Source of the DNA: Nitrospira sp. | GTDB lineage: Bacteria; Nitrospirota; Nitrospiria; Nitrospirales; Nitrospiraceae | Assembly (NCBI GenBank): GCA_018242765.1 | Contig: JAFEBH010000009.1 | Location: forward strand, 358,281-422,280 | Length of the DNA: 64,000 bases | Direction: 5' to 3' | Shown: one piece after another, positions 54,811 through 63,423 of the stretch | How positions within the stretch are numbered: the stretch's first letter is position 1 | Layout of the letters: every line of letters starts with the position of its first letter | Notes under the pieces: generated by a model | What the model was told of the DNA's origin: nothing | What the model saw: only the letters and a program-made list of their open reading frames with translations | Databases searched by the model: none | Made by a program: the position numbers and the translations under genes

Positions 54811-56631
54811 TTGTTTCCGATTCCGAGCTTGTGGGCAGAGCAGCAACTTGACGGCGAGTGGTATTCAAGAAATCAGCGGCAGCTTATAGGAGTGGTAATG
54901 CCTGGATTTTATGGGGCCATTGGATGTGATCAGGACTTGTGCGAGGATCTTCGAATGCATTTTTCAACTCCGTGGGGAGAATGCGAACATGTCAGACTGC
55001 CTGCTGGTGTTATGGGAGGCCACGCATTCGGTCAAATGAAAGCCTTGCATTCTCTGGAGGATGGCACCCACTTCGCCGTTGATGGCGAGAGGATCATTTA
55101 CCAAGTAGAAGCCGCGCCATATCGGTTCTCACCTACGCTTGAGCTTTCCGAGAAATGCAAGGGAAATGTTGCCATTGCAACGAAAGACCTCTGGCACCTA
55201 GCGTCCGATTGGTCTGGTGGTTTTCCACTGTATTACGCTCATACCCCGGGAGGCTTCCTTTTTTGCAGCCGCCTCCGTCCCTTGGCGCAACTACTCCGCC
55301 CCGAGCTTGACCTTGTGGGACTTCGCCAGTTCTTCCATGCCTGTTACCTAATGTCAGGCCGGACCTTTTACAAGGGAATCTCTCGTCTGATGCCGGGGCA
55401 GATTCTGAGCTACGATCCCTCGCGCAATCAATTACGCATTGCTGAAACAAGCAAAGCCTGGGTAGGTCTTGAGCACAGATCCCCTGTCGAGGCTTGGGGT
55501 GATCTGATGGGAGCCGTTGCGAATTCCCTTGATATCCATTGTCGCAACGCACTGATGATGTCGGGGGGCTGGGATTCTCGCACGCTACTTGCTGCTGCTA
55601 CCAATGTTCTAGGCTCCGAGAACCTATTCGCATATTACCATGGTGGGCAGGATTCCTCAGAGGGGCGAATTGCTAATGACATCTGCTATTCGCTGGGAGT
55701 TAATTTTCATCATGAGTCTCTCAACATGACCTCGTTTGACCTAGACTTCCTCAGAAGAGGCTTTAATAGAACTGAGACTGTTGTCTATCCAGAATGGCAC
55801 CACGCCGGGCAGTTTTTATCATCTATTGGCATAGAGTGCGCCTCATCCGGTGTTTTTGGGGAGATTTTGGGTGGTCACTATAGCAGAACGATGCTTTGTA
55901 ATGGCGCGAAAAAACTTCCAACTTTCCTGATGCAGATGTTTGGGGTGAACAGTTCGACGGCAAGTATATTCGACTTGCTCAGGATTAAGCACGTGGTTGG
56001 ACCGTGGGGCATGAAACCGGAACTATGGGGAAAGCTCACTGAGCTCAAAGACGCTATGAACGGAGACATCGAAAGCTCGATGCAGCGTTTTAGTGACCGA
56101 GGTGTTCAGACGTCTGATCAGCTTGTGGAGGCCTTCATTACTGAGTATAGGGGAAGTCAGTATATTAATGCTCAAGTATTAAGCTGCCGTGCGTATATAG
56201 ATGTGTCTATCCCATTTGCTGATCAGAAGTTTTTCACGCACGCAAGTAAAATTCCTTTAGTAAGAAAACTCCATAATGCTTTAAACAGACGAATGCTGCA
56301 GCAATATAGCCCTGTAATCCTCCACCCGCCGACAGCTGCAGCACCTATTTCAGCATCTATGCCTATTCTGGTTCAAGAACTCGCGCGTTTGTTCAGGCAT
56401 GTAGTTGAGAGGAAAGGGAATCTGCATTCCATAGGCTGGTGGAACTGGGAATTTCTGCGGAACGGAACAGCATTGAATGCGATTGTCGATGATCTGGAAT
56501 TAGACTTCTGGGACAAGAAACTTATTTTGAATAAGGTCGCTGCATGTCAAGCAAATGAGAGGGAATCAATTGGCCAGCTCATGAGACGCCTACTTATGAT
56601 GTACACAGTGGATTTGACACTAAGAAAGTAA
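54811..56631 (+). CDS. Asparagine-synthase-like protein with an inactive-looking glutaminase half
   Basis: 606 residues from a TTG at 54811; the same frame stays open back to a TGA at 54718, so the N-terminus is uncertain. The C-terminal synthetase PP-loop is present (LMMSGGWDSRTLLAAA, about 249-264). The N-terminal class II amidotransferase half lacks the Met-Cys-Gly opening that supplies the catalytic Cys, so it would need free ammonia or another amine. Family members amidate carboxylates, such as uronic acids or lipid-linked glycans (compare WbpS-like proteins). This fits amide decoration of the glycan. Confidence 0.85.
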   Translation: MFPIPSLWAEQQLDGEWYSRNQRQLIGVVMPGFYGAIGCDQDLCEDLRMHFSTPWGECEHVRLPAGVMGGHAFGQMKALHSLEDGTHFAVDGERIIYQVEAAPYRFSPTLELSEKCKGNVAIATKDLWHLASDWSGGFPLYYAHTPGGFLFCSRLRPLAQLLRPELDLVGLRQFFHACYLMSGRTFYKGISRLMPGQILSYDPSRNQLRIAETSKAWVGLEHRSPVEAWGDLMGAVANSLDIHCRNALMMSGGWDSRTLLAAATNVLGSENLFAYYHGGQDSSEGRIANDICYSLGVNFHHESLNMTSFDLDFLRRGFNRTETVVYPEWHHAGQFLSSIGIECASSGVFGEILGGHYSRTMLCNGAKKLPTFLMQMFGVNSSTASIFDLLRIKHVVGPWGMKPELWGKLTELKDAMNGDIESSMQRFSDRGVQTSDQLVEAFITEYRGSQYINAQVLSCRAYIDVSIPFADQKFFTHASKIPLVRKLHNALNRRMLQQYSPVILHPPTAAAPISASMPILVQELARLFRHVVERKGNLHSIGWWNWEFLRNGTALNAIVDDLELDFWDKKLILNKVAACQANERESIGQLMRRLLMMYTVDLTLRK

Positions 56632-57263
56632 ATTCCTTGCGATCACCAAAAATTGATCAGGGTTTTGGCGTTTGCACTCTTTTCATCTCAAACAGTATGC
56701 AGCCGCGCCTGCGGGGGCACGGGATTAGCACATGTATGGCCCGCATGCTTCGCCTAATACGACAGGCGCAGGACCCGCTGGGTTCGATCCCTGGTTCCAG
56801 ACCAACAGCGCGCCCATATTGCGCGTAGTCAGCATGCAACTGAGACTCTACACAAAATACATGCCATCATTACCTCGTGGTATATAGTTCCCGCCTCCTC
56901 GAAATGGTCACACCCTTCTAAGACAGATCGTGTGAACTGAGTACACTGCGGCTGATTCACCTGGGCCCATCTGCGGTTAGTAGATGGTTTCTTGTTGACC
57001 TGCGGTCCAGTGCTGTGGCTGCAGTAACTCGGCCTGCTAGTGAAGTTTAATCCCCGGCTGAAAGGCGACGAAGTTGGTCCTGGCTTACTACAGCCGGCAA
57101 GGTGCCGCAACAATGGTGTGGCATCGAGATGGCGTGAGTTCACTGGTACAATTCGAGGTATTTGCATTCAGCGCTCACGTATCGGATGCCGTGCCCAGTA
57201 GAGCAAGACTGTCGAGTCGGCCACGGCATTCAGTTCGTGGCTGCTTGACAATTGTGGAGTGCT
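56632..57263. other. Noncoding region with a tRNA-like 3' end
   Basis: About 630 bases between the Asn-synthase-like gene and the IS5-type element, with no supportable gene. Near 56780-56815 a stretch resembles the T-arm and 3' end of a tRNA: a CTGGG stem, a TTCGATC loop, then CCTGG and TTCCAGACCA. It is preceded by a GCGCCTG/CAGGCGC inverted repeat. A matching 5' acceptor strand was not found within 100 bases upstream, so it is at most a fragment. Confidence 0.35.
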
Positions 57264-58093
57264 AAACTAAGAGCGCGTAACAAAATGACTGGTGAGGGGC
57301 GGATGCTGTTTCGGCACGTGATGCAGCATATTGGCATTTACGGAGGAGCGAATGCCAGGAACCGTCTCGAAATGGCTCCCCGACGACCTCTGGGAGCGAG
57401 TCCACCCCCTGCTGCCCAAGCCGCAACGGCGGCGAAGCCGGTATCCGGGCCGCAAGCCCCTGCACGACCGCGCCGTTCTCACCGGCATCATCTTCGTACT
57501 ACGTACCGGCATTCCGTGGCGCGAGACGCCCGCCGAGCTGGGGTGCGGCTCCGGAATGACCTGTCTGCGTCGGCTCAAGCGGTGGCACTGGAATGGTGTG
57601 TTCCAGAAGCTCTACGAGGTGCTCTTGGCTGAGCTCCACGGTGCCGACAAGCTGGACTCGAAGGTACACGTGCTGGTCGATGCTAAAGGCATTCCGCTGG
57701 CAATCCAGGTGAGCGGCGCCAATACCCATGATGTCACCCAGGTGATCCCGCTGGTGGATGGGGTGCCGAAGGTTCGGGGGAAAACAAGGTAGGCCACGAC
57801 AACGACCGGACAGGCTGCAAGGGGATCGAGGCGATGACTCCGAGCCGCTCCGGGATCAGCTCCGACGCAGTGGGATCGAGCCCCAACTCGCGAAACGGCG
57901 GACCGAGCATGGCTCTGGGCTCGGCAAGACGCGCTGGTATGTCGAGCGAACCCTGGCCTGGTTCACGCGCTATGGGAAGATGAGGATCCGCACCGAGAGG
58001 CGGGCCGAGAACTACGAAGCGCTGGTCAAACTAACAGCCTGCCTCATCTGCCATCGAAATCTCTGAGATCATTTTGTTACGCGCTCTTAGTTT
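57264..58093 (+). mobile_element. IS5-family insertion sequence (decayed)
   Basis: Bounded by perfect 25-base terminal inverted repeats, 57264-57288 and 58069-58093, beginning AAACTAAGAGCGCG. The interior holds one transposase gene with two defects. The total of 830 bases is a little short for the group. A second element (IS1595 type) begins at the next base, 58094. A target-site duplication could not be read because that element sits on the right end. Confidence 0.85.
57352..58066 (+). pseudogene. IS5-family transposase, deleted and frameshifted
   Basis: ATG 57352 after CGGAGGAGCGA. The first part (WLPDDLWERVHPLLPKPQ, FVLRTGIPWRETPAELGCGS) is a typical IS5/IS427-group N-terminus. The stretch with the first catalytic Asp (normally IDWSxAxxDSS) is missing: the frame jumps from ADKLD to SKVHVLVDAKGIPLAIQVSG. 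At GGGGGAAAA near 57776 a +1 shift is needed to reach GRPRQRPDRLQGDRGDDSEP and the final VERTLAWFTRYGKMRIRTER. A frameshift can be programmed in this group, but the lost Asp means the enzyme is dead. Confidence 0.85.
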
Positions 58094-58113
58094 GGGGCTG
58101 GCATAGCTAAGCG

Positions 58114-58494
58114 CTAGTGCTTGGTGGATTTGTACCAGCATTTAAGCTGCTTGAGCGAATGGTGATGGTTGCCGTGATTGAAGCGCCATTCACACTCCTT
58201 CAAAAACCAGTAGAAGTTGCTCGGCGTGATGCCATTGACCCGCCGCAAAGGCCGTTTTGCTTGGTTCCAAACGTTCTCAATGCCATTGATGTGATGCCCT
58301 CGCTTGGCCACGAAGACCTTGCTGTGGTTCACGCGCCGGTGGTGAAATGCCGAGACATCCAACACATCATACGCGGTGAAGCTATCCGTATAGACGATGC
58401 TGTCTGGGGCCACCTGCTCACGAATGATGGGCAAGCGTGTGTTCGGTCGGGCATTTGGAATAATTGCGGTCAACACCTTCCCGCCTCGTTTTAA
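58114..58494 (-). pseudogene. IS1595 transposase, C-terminal part
   Basis: Minus-strand frame reading LLKRGGKVLTAIIPNARPN ... VYTDSFTAYD, and HHINGIENVWNQAKRPLRRVNG near the C-terminus. This is the ISXO2-like DDE domain with the second Asp (YTDSF) and the final Glu (GIENVW). It joins in frame to the part at 59578-59862 once the IS30-type element and one five-base repeat are removed: VFGS then LLKRGG. It ends FNHGNHHHSLKQLKCWYK and a stop at 58114. Confidence 0.85.
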
Positions 58495-58499
58495 CAAGG

Positions 58500-59572
58500 G
58501 CAGTTTCAAGTTCCAAGTGCAACGGGTGAATGATGGCGCAACTGCGCATAGACCTCCAGCGGCATGGCAAAACCGAGGCATTTCCGTAGGCGTGTGTTGA
58601 GCCGATGGGCAATGGCGTTCAACTCTCGCTGGGTGTAGGCGGCCAGGTCTGTTCCCTTGGGCAAGTACTGGCGCAGCAGGCCATTGGTATTCTCGTTGGT
58701 CCCGCGTTGTCAGGGGCTGTGCGGATCGGCAAAGAACACCTGGATCGAGAGGCGGTGTGCGAGCTGTTCGTGTTCCGCCATCTCTTTGCCCCGATCATCG
58801 GTCAGCGTTTTTTTGCAATGAGGCCGGCACATGCCGGAGCTTCGTGGTAAAGCCCCGTCGAGCACTCGTCGCGTCCGTCCCGTTCATTCTGGCCAAGATG
58901 ACCATCCGCGTAGTCCGCTCGACCAAGGTGCCGACCGCCGATCGGTTGCGCGCACCTTTGAGCAAGTTGCCTTCCCAGTGGCCCGGCACCGTCCGGGTTG
59001 CGACCTCGGCGGGTCGCTCGGTAATCGGCGTCATGTTGGGAATCTGGCCGCGGCGGTCGGTCCCCCGTGTGCGTGGCCGACGTGTCTTATGGGCCTGACG
59101 CAGAGCCGCCAACAATTCCATCCGCAAGGCCCCACGTGGCAACACATACAGAGCCGCATAGATAGTTTCGGCAGACAGCTGCTTGCGCATGTCGCCAGGA
59201 TACGCGCGGCGGAGCCGCCCGGCAATCTGCTCCGGCGAACACCCCGCCATCAGATGCCTCCGGACATATCGCCACAACCACGCGTCTGCCAGTTTCCGCA
59301 GTCGCCGGGGCTGACAGGCCCGGGCGGCAGCCTGTGTCTGAGCCGTACAAGCGCGATAGGGGTGGCCGCGTGTGGCGTTGCGACTCAACTCGCGGCTTAC
59401 GGTGCTCGGGGCTCGTCCCAAGATCCGGGCCATCACTCGGATCGAATGACCGCGGGCCAGTCCCAGACTCACAGTCTCACGTTCTTCAGCACTCAGGTGT
59501 CGATACGATCTCGTGGGCATGGCAACACCGTACCCCCTTTGGGTATGCAGTGTTGCACTTGGAGTTAGAACT
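58500..59572 (-). mobile_element. IS30-family element inside the IS1595 transposase
   Basis: About 1073 bases. The ends are imperfect inverted repeats: 58500-58523 (GCAGTTTCAAGTTCCAAGTGC..) against the complement of 59552-59572, both ending TCCAAGTGCAAC inward. The five bases CAAGG are present on both sides (58495-58499 and 59573-59577). Removing the element with one copy restores the IS1595 transposase frame. Five bases is longer than the usual 2-3 for IS30, so part may be coincidence. The single gene inside is disrupted. Confidence 0.85.
58506..59520 (-). pseudogene. IS30-family transposase, frameshifted and with a nonsense codon
   Basis: ATG 59520. The N-terminus YRHLSAEERETVSLGLARGH and STVSRELSRN is the IS30 helix-turn-helix. 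The catalytic region TVPGHWEGNLLKGARNRSAV holds the first Asp/Glu site. At the run of seven A near 58807-58813 (coding strand) the frame is lost. The continuation KTLTDDRGKEMAEHEQLAHR then reaches a TGA where the family has Trp (FADPHSP-stop-QRGTNENTNGLLRQYLPKG). The remaining C-terminus is intact to a TGA at 58508-58506. Two independent lesions mean it is dead. Confidence 0.87.
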
Positions 59573-59577
59573 CAAGG

Positions 59578-59862
59578 AGCCAAAGACGGGGCCCTTGCCT
59601 GCTGCCGCCCGTCCTCGTTTGCCGTTGCGTCCCCCGCCAAAGGAACTCTCATCCGCCTCCACCTCACCCGACAAGTGCTAGCTCGGCAGCTTACTGGCAA
59701 TCAACTGCCGCAGGCGATGATAACACGTGCGCGCCGTGTTCCGGTTTACACCGGCAATCTCAGCGGCGGCTCAAGCCGTTGCGCCCGCTACAAACAGCTC
59801 GATCAGACGACACTGCTCTTTCCCACGCAACCGGCTCCGTCGTGTATCACTCAGTCGCCATA
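59578..59862 (-). pseudogene. IS1595 transposase, N-terminal part with stops
   Basis: Minus-strand reading: SRLRGKEQCRLIELFVAGAT, then A-TGA-AAAEIAGVNRNTAR, then TCYHRLRQLIASKLPS-TAG, then SGEVEADESSFGGGRNGKRG and GKGPVFGSL. This is the IS1595 helix-turn-helix and the first DDE Asp (EVEADESSFGG). Two in-frame stops (TGA in the HTH, TAG before the DDE part) occur where relatives have sense codons. Continues across the IS30 insertion into the part at 58114-58494. Confidence 0.82.
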
Positions 59863-59983
59863 GCGACCCCTGTCAGGTCGCTTTAGCTATGCCAGCCCCC
59901 TAAGTTTTTATAGGTGTTAGGTTTATGTAAAGGAAGTGAATGCTAACTTCATTCCAAAAACTGACGGATTTATGTGACGAATT

Positions 59984-61555
59984 TTGAGCTGGCTGAAGTT
60001 TTGGACCCTCCATATCGGAATCAGCACATGGCGATGGCTCAAACCCATTGTTTCACATATAGTCGCCTGGGTTGTTCCCATCTATCAACTAACCCTGTGT
60101 CGCGTTGTGTTCATCGGCGTAACCGGCAGTTGTGGCAAGACGACCGCAAAGGAACTAATCGTCGCAGTACTCTCCAGTCAGTACAAAGGCCATAAGAGCC
60201 CAGGTAATAGTAATGTCTTAGGAGAGGTCATTCGGTCAATATTACGCACTCGACGAAAGTATCACTTCTGTGTCCAAGAGTTTAATGTCGGGGGGATTGG
60301 GGAGGCAATCTCGCTAGAAAAACAGTTCAGAATGTTTAAACCTCAGATGGGGGTGGTAACTACCGTAGGAGACGACCATATCAGTGCGCACGGCAGCCGA
60401 GAGGCGATCGCGGCTGAAAAGGGCAAACTGATTGCCGCGCTCCCTACAAGTGGCACCGCGATCCTCAATGCGGACGATCCTCTGGTCCTAGCGATGCAGA
60501 GCCGATGTAAAGGGAGGGTTTTGACGTATGGTCTTTCTCCTGGTGCCATGCTACGTGCGGAAGATATTCGCGATAGTTGGCCGAGACGGTTGTCTCTGAC
60601 TGTCATGCATGGGGAAGAATCGATTCGAGTGCAAACGCAATTTTGTGGCGCTCACTTAGTGTCGAATATTCTTGCCGCGATGGCTGTTGGTCAAGCCATG
60701 GGGGTCAGCCTTCAATCGGCGGCTTCGGCACTAGAAGGTTTGGCGCCAGTACCCGGCCGTATGTTTCCCGTTGAAAGCCCCGACGGTGTGACGTTTATCC
60801 GCGACGACGTTAAGGCCCCTGCATGGATAATTCCCCCAGTATTGGACTTCATACGACGCGCCTCGGCAAAACGAAAGATTATTATCTTGGGTACACTTTC
60901 CGATTACAAGGAAGGATCGCCGAGCTCGATCTACGCTGGAGTCTCCCGGCAGGCATTAGAGGTAACGGATTATGTGTTCTTCGTCGGTCGCTGGGCATCG
61001 CGAAGCCTTCAAGGGAGAGGGCATGCCGAGAATCACGCTGTACAGGCCTTCGTGACCATCGACCACGTCAACGGATTCTTGCGTGGGTTCTTGAAAGCAG
61101 GTGATTTGGTCTTTATCAAGGGATCACGTGCGGATCAATTATCGCGTATCGTGTCGGGATGGATCCAAAAGCCGAAGAGGCAGTCTGGTGTAGTTGAACT
61201 CGATCTTGTCAGTGCTGTAAGAGCAGAGGATGTGGACAGGACTCTGGAAATTTCGACCGACGGTGCGCTGAGGGACAGGCGTGTGAGTCAACTCGTCGTA
61301 GGCTTAGGGAACCCCGGCCATCGCTTTGAACAGACTCCTCACAATGTGGGCCAATGGGCGCTGGAGTTACTCGCTGAATCGTTGCAGGCGAATTGGTCGG
61401 AGGTAGGAGGTTGGATTCGTGGTGAGGGCTCAAGTGCAAGGCCAACTGATGCTGTTGGTGAAACCAGCGATCATGATGAACCGCGTTGGGCCATGGATGC
61501 GGCAGCTGGCAGATTAAACAAAATTGAGAGAGCAGGACTGTGTAATCCTTCATGA
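59984..61555 (+). CDS. Mur-ligase-like protein fused to a peptidyl-tRNA-hydrolase-like domain (frameshifted)
   Basis: 523 residues. After a 40-residue hydrophobic/amphipathic leader comes a Mur ligase P-loop, VTGSCGKTTAKEL (about 47-59), QEFNVGGIGEA, an AEKGKL lysine and HLVSNILAAMAVGQAMG. It lacks the ~90-residue uridine-binding domain of true MurF, so its substrate is unlikely to be UDP-MurNAc. From residue 433 a peptidyl-tRNA hydrolase (Pth) domain begins (LVVGLGNPGHRFEQTPHNVG) but the frame is lost near 61415-61425. The last 40 residues are out-of-frame. See 61421-61838 for the rest. Confidence 0.8.
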   Translation: MSWLKFWTLHIGISTWRWLKPIVSHIVAWVVPIYQLTLCRVVFIGVTGSCGKTTAKELIVAVLSSQYKGHKSPGNSNVLGEVIRSILRTRRKYHFCVQEFNVGGIGEAISLEKQFRMFKPQMGVVTTVGDDHISAHGSREAIAAEKGKLIAALPTSGTAILNADDPLVLAMQSRCKGRVLTYGLSPGAMLRAEDIRDSWPRRLSLTVMHGEESIRVQTQFCGAHLVSNILAAMAVGQAMGVSLQSAASALEGLAPVPGRMFPVESPDGVTFIRDDVKAPAWIIPPVLDFIRRASAKRKIIILGTLSDYKEGSPSSIYAGVSRQALEVTDYVFFVGRWASRSLQGRGHAENHAVQAFVTIDHVNGFLRGFLKAGDLVFIKGSRADQLSRIVSGWIQKPKRQSGVVELDLVSAVRAEDVDRTLEISTDGALRDRRVSQLVVGLGNPGHRFEQTPHNVGQWALELLAESLQANWSEVGGWIRGEGSSARPTDAVGETSDHDEPRWAMDAAAGRLNKIERAGLCNPS

Positions 61556-61838
61556 TGATATCAATCTCCAACCTGGGATCGTGCGCAATCGTATGAGTGG
61601 TAGCTCCGGAGGGCACAAGGGCGTTCAGTCGATCATTGCCGCGTTTCAAAGTGAGGATATCCGTCGAGTCAAGGTTGGCGTTGGGCAGCCGACTAATGGC
61701 ATACCGGTGACGAGATATGTCTTGATTTCCTTTGCAAGCCCCCAGCGACTCATAATTGAGAAAGCTTGTCACACTGCAGCTGCCCGCGTCCTCGAAATGG
61801 TCAAGAGACACTCAGTGGAGAGAAGTATGACTCTCTGA
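61421..61838 (+). pseudogene. Remainder of the Pth-like domain in another frame
   Basis: Reading one base over, the sequence gives VQGQLMLLVKPAIMMNRVGP, then a TAA at 61515-61517, then DCVILHDDINLQPGIVRN, MSGSSGGHKGVQSIIAAF and VKVGVGQPTNGIPVTRYVL. This is the expected continuation of a Pth fold (compare LVKPxTxMNxSG, HDDLDL, GSxGGHNGxxSI). The catalytic His and Asp are kept, but the conserved Asn of GGHNG is Lys here. With one frameshift plus a stop it is probably non-functional, while the Mur-ligase half is intact. Confidence 0.75.
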
Positions 61839-62151
61839 CCTTCGTGCCTTACGAGTATAGGGGCAAAGGTCTGGATCTACTCTTCCTAAGACAACTCAGC
61901 ATTAGAATAATTATTTGTAAAAGCTGGAGCTCTATCTTTCGGACAGCGTCAGATTTTCAAAAGCGCCCGATCGTCACAATCACGATGTCGCTTGTCTTTC
62001 TCTGTTGGGCTACAAACGCAAGAATGCCCATAATCAATGCCAGGAAGGCCGTCTGCTGTAAAAACGGCAGGAGTCGGTTGGTTGATTTTGAGATACGAGC
62101 TTCAGACTTGCCTCGACACCGTCTGATAACTCAAGTCTTGAGTTCCTCAAA
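61839..62151. other. Gap with a possible short hydrophobic frame
   Basis: About 310 bases between the fusion gene and the second beta-helix gene. On the minus strand near 62070-61970 a frame reads NRLLPFLQQTAFLALIMGIL and AFVAQQRKTSDIVIVTIGRF before a stop. It could be the tail of a lost membrane protein gene but has no start codon, family match or ribosome site. Otherwise nothing is seen. Confidence 0.3.
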
Positions 62152-63423
62152 TTATTGAATGGCTAAATCTTGGGGAGACTGGATGGGCTTAACATCTGAG
62201 CCGTCCCCTTCATATGCACCAACATCATAAGCGGTACCTATTGGTCTCGACATATTCCTAAAATCCGTCACTACATCGCTCACAGTATAACCTCCATCAA
62301 TTGCAGGGCTATTCGGTTGCAGCCTAAAATCAAATGTCTCGGGTTTGACGAACTTCGGATCGGTAGAGAGGTTATGATCAATGTGAGAACTCGGTCCGAG
62401 ATCATATATGTCACCTTGGACATTTCCAAATACAATATTGTTTTGGATGGCTGCCGTTCTGTCATTGTTTACGATTCCATAACCCTTGTTGTTATAAACT
62501 GTGTTATTGAAAATTCTTGTCTGTACCCCGCCAACTCGAATTCCAGGTGCAATTCCAGATGATGGAGAGCTGCCATTATTATAGATGATATTGTTGTATA
62601 CTCTTACATCTGTAATCGTTTGAACCTTGTCTGTGGCAATAACAATGCCTCCAATGTGAATGGTTGTCTTCGTATTATTATCGTGAATCGTGTTGTTGCG
62701 AACAACTAAGGTATTAATCGGCCCAGGGTAAATCTGTAGCCCTCCTCCTGCGTTGTTGTAGATATCAGTACCCTCGATCAATCCGTTGGCGCCGTCATGA
62801 AAGTAGATTCCATAGTGGTATGTCCCTGTTGTCTTCAGCGTGGACACCTGGTCATGGAGTTTGCAATTTTGAATGGTAACATCATTTGCGGACACAAGGA
62901 CTGCGCTTACATTCTTGAAGTTCTTGATTTCAAGATTGCGAAGAGTGAAATGATGATTGCCGTCACGAATAGCCCATCCTGACCGGCTTGTGTCAGAACT
63001 GGCGCTACCATCGAGAATCATATGTTCAAAAATGAAGTACCCGCGATTGCCACGTGCCTTGATGGGGCCATATCCTAAAGACGCGGTATCTGCAAACTGA
63101 AGAATAACCGTCTCGCCTTGGTAACCGCCAATGGTGATGTACTTACCTGCTGTGCCAGTCTTGTTGGGTGTCTGGAGATCAATCTGCTCAGTATAAAGGC
63201 CGCCGCGAATGTAGAGAGAATCTCCTGGCTGCAGCGGTTGGACTCCCTTTTGGAAACTCTTGAATGGTTGATTTAATGTGCCAGGGTTCGAATCATTTCC
63301 TGTAGTAGAGACATAGTACGTGGCACCGTGGACTGTCATCGCTTCGAGTAGAATGAATAGTATGGAGATTCCAGAAAACCAAAACTGCCCATAACCTGAG
63401 AATTTCCACAAATGGTTTATCAT
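62152..63423 (-). CDS. Secreted right-handed beta-helix protein (second of two)
   Basis: 423 residues from ATG 63423 with AAAGGA upstream. The signal segment FWFSGISILFILLEAMTVHG leads to YYVSTTGNDSNPGTLNQPF, near-identical in type to the first beta-helix gene (YYVATTGNDSNPGTFNHPW). The body has many Asn/Gly-rich coils (VRNNTIHDNNTKTTIHIG, NNIIYNNGSSPSSG) and ends in DVGAYEGDGSDVKPI. The fold is that of extracellular lyases and C5 epimerases, though no catalytic residues can be assigned. Both copies lie opposite to the glycan genes. Confidence 0.85.
   Translation of the reverse strand: MINHLWKFSGYGQFWFSGISILFILLEAMTVHGATYYVSTTGNDSNPGTLNQPFKSFQKGVQPLQPGDSLYIRGGLYTEQIDLQTPNKTGTAGKYITIGGYQGETVILQFADTASLGYGPIKARGNRGYFIFEHMILDGSASSDTSRSGWAIRDGNHHFTLRNLEIKNFKNVSAVLVSANDVTIQNCKLHDQVSTLKTTGTYHYGIYFHDGANGLIEGTDIYNNAGGGLQIYPGPINTLVVRNNTIHDNNTKTTIHIGGIVIATDKVQTITDVRVYNNIIYNNGSSPSSGIAPGIRVGGVQTRIFNNTVYNNKGYGIVNNDRTAAIQNNIVFGNVQGDIYDLGPSSHIDHNLSTDPKFVKPETFDFRLQPNSPAIDGGYTVSDVVTDFRNMSRPIGTAYDVGAYEGDGSDVKPIQSPQDLAIQ

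Larger units (their letters stand above)
58094..59899 (-). mobile_element. IS1595-family (ISXO2-like) element, interrupted
   Basis: Terminal inverted repeats of 17 bases at 58094-58110 and 59883-59899 (GGGGCTGGCATAGCTAA and its complement). The flanking eight bases are CTTAGTTT (58086-58093) and CTAAGTTT (59900-59907), seven of eight alike, which fits the 8-base duplication of this family. The left copy lies inside the right repeat of the IS5-type element, so this element landed on it later. The interior is split by an IS30-type element at 58500-59572. Confidence 0.85.

Noticed and set aside
57264..58093. Intact, active IS5 element
   Set aside because: Perfect terminal repeats suggest recency, but the segment carrying the first catalytic Asp is missing and the frame is shifted.
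58831..59568. 245-codon plus-strand frame over the IS30 element
   Set aside because: It is antisense to the recognisable IS30 transposase and has no family features.
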